From the NCBI GenBank assembly GCA_037974665.1, contig CM075769.1, forward strand, positions 19,923,139 to 19,987,138: DNA of 64,000 nucleotides, read 5' to 3'. The stretch's first letter is position 1, and every line of letters starts with the position of its first letter. Shown here in pieces: positions 42,124-54,145 of the stretch. This stretch comes from Ehretia macrophylla. Taxonomy: Eukaryota > Streptophyta > Magnoliopsida > Boraginales > Ehretiaceae. The position numbers and the translations under genes are program-made. The notes beneath the pieces are model-generated. The model ran no database searches. It was not told where the DNA came from and saw nothing but the letters and a program-made list of their open reading frames with translations.

Positions 42124-45042
42124 ATGTTGTTTGATCGATTTCTCAAAGGTTCAAGATTAGAAGCTGTTCGTGACTCCATTAGAGCTATGGGGCTTGATCC
42201 GAATGATCCTCGACTGGGAATCCCTCCAATTTGCAATACTCCAAATTCATCTGAGAAGAATGTTGAACACTCATCGGAATCTAAACAATCTGGAAATCAT
42301 TCTCCTAAGTCCGATGATGGCATTAATGTTAATTCGAGCAATAGTGATATGGCGCGTGAGATGCAATATGGTCCAGACCAACTTGGACGAAAAAGCATTC
42401 ATGGTTCTGGTCCCCATGCGGAACCCAATGATGCCTCCAATGCTGTCATTCCCATGGTCCCCTCAAGCACGCCAAATAATGTTGCCTTTGCTACTTTCGG
42501 TGCAACTCATGTGCTGCATGAGAATTTGTCCATCACAACTCATGCGGCTGGCCCACTAAAAGACCATCCATTTCAGCCAAATTTGGATTCACATGGTATC
42601 CACGGTCAAAATGATCAAGCTATTTCCGTTGCACCTACTATCACTGCTGATGGCCCACGTGAAGAAAATTCAATTAAGCTTTGTTTGAATGGTAATTTGC
42701 CTAGTGGAGAACAGGTGTCCCCACCAGCACATGTTATTGACTCTAATTCTGCCAAGCATGCAATTCAAAATGATGAGCACGTGGGCCATCTTGGACAATT
42801 GCACGAGAATATTATGCATGCAGAAGATGAAAACATTGGCCACGAGACTCCCACTTTGGACGACAATGCCAATTCAAAAATTCATAATGCGACGGGCCCG
42901 CATGCACATGGCTTTGTCCAAGGCACTCGTGATGCTAGCCATGTTGCCGCTATTCACGATGGTCAGCATACAGACAATCAGGATCATGCCTCAAGTCTTC
43001 ACATGGGTCAGCCCTTTCAAATTGAAAATTCCATGATTGCTAATGGAATTGTTCCCTTAGTGGTCCCACGGAATTCTCCAATCTCAATGCCACAATCTGA
43101 AAATTCTAATCAGCCAGCTTTTAAATTAGATTCCAATTCCATTGTGCATTCTGATTCGATTGCAAATGTGGGCCATGTGAATGATGGTGATTACACGGTT
43201 TCAATTGCAAACAAAAATTCGAGTGATGCTCTTTCTGGTGGCCAACATGTGGTCCCCAACAATTTGAATCAACCTTCTGCCAACGATATGCATGTGGAAA
43301 AAGGAAACATTGGCCAAAGTGCTCTTGCTTTGACTGAAAATGCCATCTCAATTCTGTCCATTGCTAATGTGGACAAAAATGAGAATGTGGAGCCTAATGA
43401 GAAATTGCGGAGCCCCACGCGTCATCTTCAGCCCTATGCGCACATGCAGCAAATTGCTAGTACTCATGCCATATACAACGTGAATGCCAATGCCGAGAGT
43501 CAAGTTAGAATTTCTAATGGGAACTCGAGTCTTTCTCTCCACAATGCATGGGCCGCCCCTGGTCCTCCTTCACAAGGAGTCGACGCAAATAATGCTGCTT
43601 TCAATTCAAATCAGATTCACAATTCATCTGAAGTTGATCATCTGGTTGGTGATCCATTTGGCCAAAATCTTCCAGCTCATTTCAACAACGGGCTCTTTGC
43701 GAATTTACAAAATGAATTTCCTTCCCTGCAGCATACTTTTTCTAAACCTGCTGAAGCTCATGGTTCTACACAGGAAGGACATGGAACCAACCTCCGCTCT
43801 GTATGGGGTCAAAATGGTACCAAAGGCGCAAATCTTATCACCAACAATTGGAAGGAGCACTTTATGGGTGAATTAAATGATTCGCTCAAATTGGACTACT
43901 TCGACAAATTCGAAATTAGGGATGGGAAAACAATTGCTAAGCCTCCAGAAAGTGTTTTCGAGGATGGAGCTCAACACTGGAATTGCTGCCTTATTGGTCA
44001 ATTTATCGGTAAGCCTCCCCCATTTTTCTTAATAAGAAGAATGGTTGACACTCAATGGAATAAATTTGGCCATGTCGACATTCAATCCAATGACTTTGGG
44101 CTTTATGTGTTTCGATTTGAATCACAAGCTTCCTGTGATCGGGTAATGCAAGAGCTATGGCATGTCCACCATCATCCCCTTCTCCTTAGACGTTGGGAAA
44201 TGGGCCTTCAACTGATTAACATTAATTGTGATAGGGTCCCAATGTGGTTAAAACTACTTAATGTTCCACTTGATTTGCTTACCAAAGATGGTCTCAGTTA
44301 TGTTTCAAGCACAATTGGTATCCCTCTTCAGATGGATTCAAAAACGGCCTCCCGCTCTCATCTTGGGTATGCAAGAGTCTGTGTTGAAATGAATATTCAA
44401 AAGGATCTTCCTGACAGAACCTTTGTTGAACTCCCTAAAGGAGGATTGGCAGAAATTGAGATTGAATATGATTGGACTCCACTCAAGTGTTCTCATTGCA
44501 ATATTGTTGGACATGACACATCCTCATGTCCTAATTCTATTGAGGAGAAAGCTAATGATAACGTCACTAGTTCAAATTTGGGTTGGACTGATGCTGGTAA
44601 GAAATCGAGAAGGAGACGAGGTGCTTCTCGCAAAGTGAATAAGGGTAACGCGAACAGATTTAATGCTCTCAATGCTATTGATGAAGATAATGATGAACTT
44701 TCTCTTGATCGTTCTCAGAGAAACTTTTCTAAATTTGAGAATCTCGACAATCATCAAGGTACAGGAGTTTACCATGGACAACCGAAGTCCCAAAAGAAAC
44801 AGGTCACTTATTCAGCCAAGCCTTCAAATGGGAATAATGTTAGTATCCCTAAGCCTCAAAATCCTGGTAACCAAGCTCAGAAGATGTCGGTCACTTCGTT
44901 CCCACCACAAGGTTCTAAAGATAAAAATTTTACAACTGCTGCTGGCAAAGTCATTTCAAATTTCAGTTCTTCTGGCAAGGAAAATTCTGTTGCCTCAACT
45001 TCAAGAGCTAAATCCTCTTTCGACTACACTCGGGCAGTCTAA
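42124..45042 (+). CDS. LINE ORF1 protein, intact 972-aa frame
   Basis: An uninterrupted frame. Its ATG (42124) lies in the flanking LTR; the first LINE-derived codons are FDRFLKGSRLEAVRDS. Residues about 30-560 are low-complexity and rich in Asn, His, Ser and Ala, with many short His-Asn motifs. The conserved part follows: ITNNWKEHFMGELNDSLKLDYF (about 575), WNCCLIGQFIGKPPPFFLI, WNKFGHVDIQSNDFGLYVF, LLLRRWEMGLQ, PMWLKLLNVPLDLL, GYARVCVEMN (DUF4283), and a zinc knuckle CSHCNIVGHDTSSC near 788-801, then a basic patch (KKSRRRRGASRKVNK) and a Ser/Asn/Lys-rich tail ending FDYTRAV. The protein would bind nucleic acid. No partner RT is encoded in the element. Loss of stops is notable since the sister copy has three. 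Confidence 0.88.
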   Translation: MLFDRFLKGSRLEAVRDSIRAMGLDPNDPRLGIPPICNTPNSSEKNVEHSSESKQSGNHSPKSDDGINVNSSNSDMAREMQYGPDQLGRKSIHGSGPHAEPNDASNAVIPMVPSSTPNNVAFATFGATHVLHENLSITTHAAGPLKDHPFQPNLDSHGIHGQNDQAISVAPTITADGPREENSIKLCLNGNLPSGEQVSPPAHVIDSNSAKHAIQNDEHVGHLGQLHENIMHAEDENIGHETPTLDDNANSKIHNATGPHAHGFVQGTRDASHVAAIHDGQHTDNQDHASSLHMGQPFQIENSMIANGIVPLVVPRNSPISMPQSENSNQPAFKLDSNSIVHSDSIANVGHVNDGDYTVSIANKNSSDALSGGQHVVPNNLNQPSANDMHVEKGNIGQSALALTENAISILSIANVDKNENVEPNEKLRSPTRHLQPYAHMQQIASTHAIYNVNANAESQVRISNGNSSLSLHNAWAAPGPPSQGVDANNAAFNSNQIHNSSEVDHLVGDPFGQNLPAHFNNGLFANLQNEFPSLQHTFSKPAEAHGSTQEGHGTNLRSVWGQNGTKGANLITNNWKEHFMGELNDSLKLDYFDKFEIRDGKTIAKPPESVFEDGAQHWNCCLIGQFIGKPPPFFLIRRMVDTQWNKFGHVDIQSNDFGLYVFRFESQASCDRVMQELWHVHHHPLLLRRWEMGLQLININCDRVPMWLKLLNVPLDLLTKDGLSYVSSTIGIPLQMDSKTASRSHLGYARVCVEMNIQKDLPDRTFVELPKGGLAEIEIEYDWTPLKCSHCNIVGHDTSSCPNSIEEKANDNVTSSNLGWTDAGKKSRRRRGASRKVNKGNANRFNALNAIDEDNDELSLDRSQRNFSKFENLDNHQGTGVYHGQPKSQKKQVTYSAKPSNGNNVSIPKPQNPGNQAQKMSVTSFPPQGSKDKNFTTAAGKVISNFSSSGKENSVASTSRAKSSFDYTRAV

Positions 45043-45280
45043 GGCATCTTCAATGGAAGACCACCTGATCAAAAAACTTAATGATGATGATGTTGTTGTT
45101 GTTGTTGTTTCGTTTTGTTTGTTTTCAAGTTTGTTTGCTTCGGTCTGTGACCGATTTGTTTTTTCGCTTGTCTCTTCATTGTTCTTGTTTATGACATTTG
45201 TTGTCATGCAATTTGTACTTTGATGTACTTTTTCTTTTTCTTTCAATAAAATCCCACTGAATTAACAAAAAAAAAAAAAA
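42131..45280 (+). mobile_element. ORF1-only LINE, copy 1
   Basis: Homology with the copy at 49544-52926 begins at TTGATCGATTTCTC (42131), so it is 5'-truncated by about 480 bp relative to that copy. It ends AATAAAATCCCACTGAATTAAC plus about 14 adenines (45267-45280). Only ORF1 and about 220 bp of 3' UTR are present; no endonuclease or RT. No clear target duplication is seen. Compared with intact LTR copies a few bases (ACTTGTA in the 46050 copy) seem to be missing at the site. Confidence 0.85.
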
Positions 45281-46049
45281 GGATATTCATATTCTCCGCT
45301 TCGATTTGAATGTGTCCCTAATGTTTATCTAAGAAGAAAAATATTCTAAAAGGGTTTAGGATATTTCGCAGTTTTTCTTCGATATGATAAACATTAAGAA
45401 TTGATTCATAGCCTTTCAGATTATTCAATCGGGACTAGAATAATCGGGTACGGGTTATCATATGTTATTACCTTTGATTAACATAGTGATGTTAATGATA
45501 AAGGATAGCGTCCGAAGTGCTAGAACAACATGATGATGTGGACTAATAAATATATGAGTGATCGTCAGTGTACAAATCATTGAATGTGACAATAAATAGT
45601 GAACTGCATGATTTCAGGTTAATAGTTTACTATTTAGTTGGGAATTGTGCAAATTAATCCTCAGACTTGAGAAATTAAGGCTGTTGGTTATATCAAGGGC
45701 TAAATATTGTGTCTGGACAATGCCCATCTTCCATAAGGTGGGTTACGACCTTTCGTGTTTTAGTTTTGTGATATGAACCGACAAGTAATTGTCAAGATAG
45801 GATTTGTTAACCTCCAACGTGAAGTGATGTACTATGATATCTAAGATCGGTTGTTAAACGAGGAAGTCCTTGGCCAAGGCGAGTATGAAATGATGGAAAT
45901 GGGTTTTTCCATGGTAGTCATCTCTTTTTTTACCGATTCAGATTTATACATTCTTAATAGAAGGATCGGACTGCACACTAATTCTCGACGGCTAAATGGA
46001 TTCGTAAAAGACGCCGTCTTCAATATCATTTACATTCTTATGATACGTT

Positions 46050-47305
46050 TGTTGGGGATATGATCTAATGCTAAAGTTTGAGATGACCTTATTAGGGTTT
46101 AATAAGAATATGCTTTTGTGTTTTATACACAATGTTACTTGTAGGATGTTCATATTCTCCGCTTCGATATGAATAAATTCCTAATGCCTATCCGAGAAAA
46201 GAAATGTTCTAAAAGGGTTTAGGATATTTCGCACTTTCTCTTCGATATGATAAGCATTAAGAAATGATTCATAGCCCTTTAGATTATTCAATCAGGACTA
46301 GAATAATTAAGTACGGGTTATCATATGTTATTACCTTTGATTAACATAATGATGTTAATGATAAAGGATGGCGTGCAAAATGCCAAAACAACATGATGAT
46401 GTAGACTAATAAACATATGAGTGATCGTCTGTGTACGTATCATTGAATGTGACAATAAATAGTAAACTACATGATTTTAGGTTAATAGTTTACTATTTAG
46501 TTGAGAATTGTGCAAATTAATCCTCAGACTTGAGAAATTACGGGTGCCGATTATATTAGGGGCTAAATATTGCGTCTGGACAATACCCGTCTTCCATAAG
46601 ATGGGTTACGACCTTTTGCATTTTAGTCTTGTGGTATAGACCGACAGGTAATTGTCAAGATAGGATATGTTAACCTCCGGTATGAGGTGATGTCCTATGA
46701 TATCTAAGATCGATTGGTAAACGAGGAAGTCCTTGGCCAAGGCGAGTATGAAGTGATGGAAAGGAGTTTTTCCATGGTAGTCATCTCTCGTTTCACTTAT
46801 TCTGATTTATACATAGTATCGGATGTGGACTTAACCATTTCATGGTCCTTTCCCGATCAGGGCACTTGTAACAGAAGGATCGGACTGCACGCTAATTTTT
46901 GACAGTTAAATGGATTCATGAAAGACGTCGTCTTCATTATCGTTTACATTCTCATGGTACGTTCGTTACTAGTGCGTCACTCATGAGCATGAGGGTATTT
47001 TGGTAAATGATGGAGACATTTCTGAAATAGATAAGGATGTTTATCTGGTCCCTCATCGGTACGTGATTATGAATCTAGAAGGTCACACACTAATAAGTTT
47101 CATGAATAAGTTCACCAGAAGTTCGTATAATATGGTTGATGGCTTTAAGGTGTTAAGAGTCATCAATGTTGGTATTTGGGCCAAAAGTATAATTTTGAAA
47201 AGTTTTGGGGTCAAATTGTAATTACCAAAACTTTTGGGGCCAAACTGAAATTATTTGAAAAGTTGTTTCAATATTTTTATTCTAATGGAGATTAGAATGG
47301 GGCAA

Positions 47306-47375
<70 letters not shown>

Positions 47376-48516
47376 GTGTTTATATATGTATATGTATAAT
47401 GATGATGTAATTTGTGAATTGCCATGCATCATCCTAGTCATCAAATGAAAAAGGCAAATTAATGATAGGGCATTGACATGTGGCATATGAGATGTAGGAT
47501 TGTCCATGTCACCAATCCTAGTCATTTGAATTTGAATTGGATGGATGAGATTGACTTTTGAATAAAGACAAAAGAATCTTGTCCATTACTTTTGATGATA
47601 GAACCTTTTTGCCAAGTGTCATGAGAGAGAAAAAGTTGTCCCTTGGATTGTAAAATCCAAGGCCATGCATGGCTTGGTTGATTCAAGCAAGAAAGAGAAT
47701 AATGGTGATTGGTTCTTTAAGCATGCAAGACAATATTATATTATTGAGATTAAATAATATATAAAAGATGATAACATTCTCTCTCTTTCCACTATGATTT
47801 TCGGCCATAGCAAGGAGGAGAGAGAAGATTGATCTTTTGCCATCTATTGCTAATGATTATGATCTATTGACATGCATGGCTTTGTTTATTGAAACAAGAA
47901 AGATATTAATTTTGATTGTCTCTTTCTACATGCATGTAATATACAAAAGATGACAACTTCTCTCAACTACATACAACACAATTTCAGCCAAGGCAATTGA
48001 GGAGAGAGAAAGTTCATCTTCTTCCTCTTGTTTGGCGATTTTCGGCCATTGCAACTTCATCAAGAAGGTTTTGCTTTTTGATGAAACACCACATACACAT
48101 AGCTTGATAAATTTTTTTTGCTGGGTCACATAGCTTGATACATTGAAGATATACTAGCACATTTTTGTCTTCAAGTAGAAGGTTGAGCTTTGGATGCTTA
48201 TGGACCAACTAGACCCTTCAAGTTAGAAGGACTCCATTGCTCCAACTTCAAGCCACACCATCAACCAAGTTGTCTACGAAAGGTATACCTAAGGACCTTG
48301 CTTTTTCATTATATATATTTGATATATGATGTTAGTTAGTAGTTTTATGGACATATATGAAAGAATGCATGTTGATCTATGCTAGAAAATTTTGAAATAT
48401 GGCACACCTAGTTTCGGCCCTAGCTTGTATCCATGCATGCGTTTCTAGATCTTGAATCCAACCATGATATATGCTTAGACATGATATCTATATGTGTTAG
48501 CTTGCGCTCCTTTTCA
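46050..48516 (+). repeat. 5' LTR of element X
   Basis: About 2467 bp, no genes. It contains a TA tract at 47310-47372 and, at about 47640-48020, two degenerate copies of a unit of roughly 200-250 bp (CATGCATGGCTTGGTT / CATGCATGGCTTTGTT, then TCTCTC and TTTCGGCC / TTTCAGCC, then GAGGAGAGAGA). Confidence 0.88.
47310..47372. repeat. (TA)n microsatellite in X 5' LTR
   Basis: About 62 bp of TA repeats following GGGGCAAAAAAT. The 3' LTR has a shorter tract at the same place. Confidence 0.97.
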
Positions 48517-48518
48517 AG

Positions 48519-48530
48519 TGGTATCAGAGC
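48519..48530 (+). other. Primer binding site of element X
   Basis: TGGTATCAGAGC two bases after the LTR end, followed by CTTAGGTTTCG, an extended match to initiator tRNA-Met. Confidence 0.88.
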
Positions 48531-49530
48531 CTTAGGTTTCGTATGTCCATTTGCTAACAAGTAGATTGCTTGATGGTGAACTTTTCTTGGCCGAATGTGT
48601 GTATTCTTGTTGGGCCGAAAATTATCTATCAAAATGTGCAAGTGTTGAAGTTTATGATGAGCCTACATGATTGCATGTTTGGATCTAGTCTTGATCCATG
48701 CTTGTATGCATCTTATGGATATTTGAGCTTATATATGAAGACTTGAGCTTGCATGTTAGATCTATACTTATTAATGGTCTTTTGTCACATGCATGTTAAG
48801 AATGGTTGATCTTGTTGTTGGATATGCTAATATATAAAGATAGTTATTGGAATTGATCTTTGCATGTTGGCATATGTCCTAGAATCAAGATATAATTCTA
48901 AAAGCTTAAAAGGTGTTTCTTGAAATGATATTTTTTGCATATTTGTAAAGTCAAAACTTAGAAAAGATAAATGTGCCCTTGTTATTTTGAGATGGCCGAA
49001 ATTCTCTATGTGTGTGGGCTTGGTGTGTTGTTTTTGTTGGACGTGGTAATGTGCTAGTGGTTGCCTTGAAGTCTTCAAAAGTTAAAATAGATTATAAGCA
49101 TGTGTTAAAATAAAAGTTTGAAAGTTGTTTTAAGCTTATTTTAACTAGTTCATGCATATAATTATGTTGAGGACTATTTGATGTTTAAAGGAGTTTAATA
49201 GTCAAATAGGCAACTAGTTACATGTCTTGAAAATTGCAAAAATAATTTCACATAATAGAAGGCCATTATATTCTAAATCTTGAATTTGGAAATAGTCTAA
49301 TGTGTTTTAATTAGATATTTCTAAGTTTAAGAAATGTTAAAAGTTATTATATGTTGATATAATGTCTTTTAATGAATTAATAGGCTAAAATAAATATACG
49401 TAGGCCATTGAGACATATTGATTTGGGCTTGGGCCTTATGTGCATGTTTTAGATTATTTTTAGCCTAATTGGGCCACTTTATGTGATTGGGCCATAGACT
49501 TGTGTTTTCTTTAAAGTTTTGGGCTTGCAT
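48531..49530 (+). other. Leader of element X, first part
   Basis: A/T-rich non-coding sequence of about 1 kb between the primer site and the nested LINE. I see no supported gene; the small open frames have no recognisable domain. Confidence 0.6.
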
Positions 49531-49543
49531 GTGATTATTGTTA

Positions 49544-52500
49544 GAGGAACCATATACCCATTGCATTAAGCATTCTCTCTCTAGAAAGTTTCTCTCTGCC
49601 TTCTCTCTACATACCAATCCTTGTCCACCCTTTGAACACCCTTCAACCACCCCAAAACAACCACAGACACCACCAAAATCATTAAATTTGACCAGAAAAA
49701 ACTTATTTTCGTCCCCTACGGGGGGAAGAGGTAAGAACACCTCTTCCTCCTCTCGTCGTTCAAGTGAACGATTAAAAGCTAAGTCCAAGTCTACTAGCAG
49801 TATGGACAAGGTTGACGAAGAAGATTACTCACCCTCATCCGCCTCTTTTGCTAAAGGTGAAGAATCGTTCAATTCAAGGCAACAGCTTGAGCAAGCTTTT
49901 AAGGATATTCAAGCCAGGCAGGCCGCGTTTTTTAAATACGATGAAGGAATTGATATGAGTGAAGATGAGTATGAAATCGATGACTATTCTGAAATTCGTT
50001 CAGCTCCAAGCCTTGATCGATTTCTCAAAGGTTCAAGATTATAAGGTGTTCGTGACTCCATTAGAGCAATGGGGCTTGATCCGAATGATCCTCGACTGGG
50101 AATCCCTCCAAATTCGTCTGAAAAGAATGTTGAAAATGCATTAGAATATCGTCATTCTGGTGGCCATTCTCCTAAATTCGACAAGGATAACTCTGTTAAT
50201 TCTGTCCATTTGGTCAAAAGCGCGGGGCCCACAAATGTTGGTACTCAAAATAGCCGTTCTCAATTGGCTATTGATTCGGGCTACTATGGTCCAAATGCCA
50301 CGGGGACCACCCTTACAGCCAGTCACATGCTTAGTCAAAAAGAGCAAAGTGCCAATGTGATTCAATTGCCTAATACCACGGCTGATCAAAAGAATTTCAA
50401 TGCTTTGGAGGTCCCGCATGCGAATATTGACCAACACAATGCACAATCAACGGTCATCACTTCTGTCTCGCATGTGAATATTGGCAGAAATGCTTTTGAT
50501 GATAGTATTGGCAAACATGTCAGCCCTACACATTTCGAACAAAGTGCTGATGATAAAATTATTCAACGTAATGTGCCCTTGGGTAATCTGAATAGCCAAT
50601 TCGCGGGTCCCTTCAACTTGATTCCTTCCAAATTGTCGGCTGTTCAAGGAAATGTTAGTGGAGATCATTTGAATATTGATGATAATTTTTTGGAGGCTGA
50701 TAATCACGCGGACCCGCATACAATTTTGTCTCAACATGCGCATGGGACCTTGTCCTTGCATGCGGGTCAAGAGAAAGAATTTGCTGCTAATGGCATTCTC
50801 TCTCCTATGCCAAGCTTTTCACCAAATATTCAAACGCCTAGTGGAGCTCATGTGGTCCATGTGCCTCACGTGGGCTCACTTGAAGACAACTTGTTGGGAC
50901 AAGCTTTTGACAAAAGTGCCCACCATGTTCCTATGCATGCGGGCTCTAGTTGGAATTTGGAGAACCAAGGAAATAATATTCAAAGTTCTCTTGTGGATGC
51001 CAACTTGCATTCCACGGCTGACCATTTGGATGATGTGCAAAGGCGCCAACGAGACCATGTTGCGGCCATCATTCAAAGTATTCCGGATCTCCAGCCACTT
51101 TCGGTGACCAACGCACCTACTAATTCAAATTCAGATGACGCTCCTTCACTTGGCGTGAATCCAAGACTTGCAGATGACAATGAGCACAAGGCAGTGGGCC
51201 ATAATGCTAGGAAAACACATGAGAATTTGGTTTCTTGGAATTCTAAGTCGGCTGATTCTCTCGCGTTTGGCGTGAAGGATAGCTCTAATCATACTGAAAA
51301 TCCATTTGGTCACAACTTGCCAACACAGTTCAACAATGACCTCTTCGCGAATTTGCAAAATGAGTTTCCTTCTTTGCCGAATTCCACATAAGCTCATGAT
51401 CCTGTAGCCAGAGAGTTTGTTCCTATGCAACGTTCCATTTGGGGTCAAAATAGTTCTTCTGGAACAAATCACATTACCAACAATTGGCAAAAGCACTTTT
51501 TGGGTGAGTTGAATGATTCACTTAAATTGAACTTCTTTGACAATTTCAAAATCAAGGATGGGAGAACAATTGCTATTCCGCCTGAAAGGGTCTTCCAGGA
51601 AGGTGCTCAACATTGGAATTGCTGCCTTATTGGTCAATTTATCGGTCAGCCACCCCCTTTCTTCTTAATTAGGGGAATGGTAGATACTCAATGGAAAAAG
51701 TTTGGCCACGTTGATATTCAATCAAATGACTTTGGGTTGTTTGTGTTCCGTTTTCAATCACAAGAATTTTGCGACCGTGTGATGCAAGAGCTATGGCATG
51801 TCCACCACCGCCCTCTTCTCTTAAGACGTTGGGAAATTGGCCTCCAACTCATAAAGATTAACTCCGAGCGGGTGCCAATGTGGTTAAAGCTGAGAAATGT
51901 CCCACTTGATCTACTCAACAAAGATGGTCTCAGTTATGTCTCGAGCACAATTGGTCTCCCTCTTCAAATGGATTCCAAAACTGCCTCACGCTCACATCTC
52001 GGTTATGCAAGAGTTTGTGTGGAAATGAATATCCAGAAGGATCTCCCGAATAGCACCTTTGTTGAACTTCCTAATGGGAAAGAGGCAGAAATTCAGATTG
52101 AATATGATTGGAAACCTCTAAAATGTTCTCTGTGCAATGTTGTTGGACATGACACATCCACTTGTCCTAATTCTACTGAGATGAAAGTTAACGAAAACAC
52201 CAATGGCGCTAATCCAGAATGGACTGATGTTGGTAAGAAACCTAGAAGTTGACGTGGTGCGTCCCGAAAAGAGAACAAGGCTACAACCAATAGATTTAAT
52301 GCTCTCAATGTTATTGATGAAGATCATTCTAATCAATCGTTTGTTCATCCTCAGGACAACTTTACTAGGTCAAAGGCGGTTGATCATCATCTTTCCTCAG
52401 GTACGGGTGTTTATCACAAGCAAACAAACTCCCCAAAGAATCAGGTCAATTTTCTGCCTGCCAACACTTTGAGTAGGGTCAATGTGGAAGTGCCAAGCTC

Positions 52501-52926
52501 TCAAATTTATGAAAAACAAATTCAAAGAATGTCAGTCACCCCGTTCTCATCACAAGTTTCCAAGGATAAAAATTTCACAGCTGCTCCAAGCAAAGATAGA
52601 TCAACTATTAGTTCATTTGGTCATGATAACGCCAAAGCCTCTACTTCTAGGGCAACCTCAAGCGCAACCCCTTCGTTCAACTACACTTGGGCTGTTCAAG
52701 GCATCTTCAATGGAAGACCCCCAGATCGACGTATTAAATGAGGAGATTCTCTTTGTTTTTTTGTCCGTTTTCATGTCTTTTGTTGCCTTCGGTCTGCGAC
52801 CGATTTAGCTTTTGCTTTTTTTCTGCATTTTCTAGATTGTGACACTAGTTGTCATGCTTTGTGTACTTTGATGTACTTTTCCTTTTTCTTTCAATAAAAT
52901 ACCACTGAATTAACAAAAAAAAAAAA
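49544..52926 (+). mobile_element. ORF1-only LINE, copy 2, with 13-bp target duplication
   Basis: Flanked by GTGATTATTGTTA at 49531-49543 and 52927-52939. It has a 5' region of about 258 bp (CT-rich, TCTCTCTC motifs), ORF1, a 3' UTR of about 170 bp and AATAAAATACCACTGAATTAAC plus about 12 adenines. It is the longest copy in the window and may be complete at its 5' end. No ORF2 is present between ORF1 and the poly(A). Confidence 0.92.
49802..52741 (+). pseudogene. LINE ORF1 protein, copy 2, three nonsense codons
   Basis: One frame from ATG 49802 (MDKVDEEDYSPSSASFAKGE) to 52741, broken only by TAA 50042-50044, TAA 51389-51391 and TGA 52250-52252. At the first and last the intact copy 1 has a sense codon (Glu, Arg). 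The frame is also open upstream of the ATG to the target duplication. Residues 1-80 include an acidic/Gln-rich segment (QQLEQAFKDIQARQAAFFKY, DMSEDEYEID) absent from copy 1. Then comes the long Asn/His-rich region, the DUF4283 part (NWQKHFLGELNDSLKLNFF, WNCCLIGQFIGQPPPFFLI, LLLRRWEIGLQ) and a zinc knuckle CSLCNVVGHDTSTC. Few defects suggest recent inactivation. Confidence 0.88.
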
Positions 52927-52939
52927 GTGATTATTGTTA

Positions 52940-54145
52940 ATTATAAAGAGTTATGAATTAATGGGCCATTATGATTTGCATTAATGAAAAGTGTTTTTCA
53001 AGAAAATGAAATAAGTATAGATAAAGTTTAATTTTTCATGATGATGAGTTGATTAAACTTATATGCTAACTTATTATATGTGGATTATTATATACTTGAT
53101 ATGAATAATCATGCATATATTTATATCTTGAGAATGGTGAATTTGATCATGGATTTGGGCTTTAGGGTCAATCATTATTGGGTTGTAATATGAGACATAA
53201 GTCTCAATTTATTTCTTGTCATTTGAGAGAATTATGTAGTGAGGAGTTATATGTAATTCTTCAAGAGAAATTAGAAAAGAAGCCCAATGGACTTTTCCAA
53301 GTAGTTGGAAGTCGAATGGACTTTTCCATGGAGTTGGAGGCCCAATGGAGATTTCAAGGAGTTGAAGATCTTTTAAAGAAAATAGTTTTATTTCTTTAAG
53401 CCCAAAAACCAAGCCCATGATCCACCATTCATATATCTTTGCATTCATACTATTTAAATTTCTATAATAGTGATTGTTAGCTTATAGTATGTTGAATGCT
53501 TATTATTTGATGAGATTGTATCAACTCCCTACGTGCAAACTAATATTAGGTTTTCAAAAACGGTAAAAGGAGTTTTATCGTAGTTCTCCGCCATCCTAGG
53601 ATATTTAATAAGACCCAAATGAATACGATCCTTCTTACCCAAAGGTAGAGGATATGTTTCAAAGTAAGTTTATTAAAATCGCTAGAATAAAACATAGTGA
53701 TGTAGTTGTCTGCCAAAATCTAACGGTCAACATAGCCACAAAGGCTTAAGGCTATTGATTCAATTTGAGGGATAACTAAGCGATGGCGGGTACAATCTAA
53801 CTAGATCACCTAATCAATTATAACTACAAAGGTTTGAGATCAAGTGATTTAGGGACTAAAGTAGACCATACCCTATTTAGAGAAATAGACAACAAAGAGT
53901 TGTTGACCTTTGGTATTCATGTTCCAATTAAAGCCACAAAGGTTTAAGGAATGTGTTTGATCATAGGAACTTGGTCATCCCACTTAGAGTCTTTTCATAG
54001 ATTCACGTTTTATCTCATTAAGGAAGTATGAGATTTAAAACAAATAGTGGGAGTAGCTATTATATCTTGCAATTTAATAGCTTTACATATATTCTTGTTA
54101 GCCTGCAATCTTATTTTCTGTTATATTTACTTTTTCTGCAGCTTT
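52940..54145 (+). other. Leader of element X, second part
   Basis: Non-coding, A/T-rich, between the nested LINE and gag. A short stretch at about 53280-53350 repeats GCCCAATGGA and GGACTTTTCCA motifs. I see no supported gene. Confidence 0.6.

Noticed and set aside
53178..53399. Small open frame in the X leader (73 aa)
   Set aside because: No domain, no conservation visible in the window, and arises from local short repeats.
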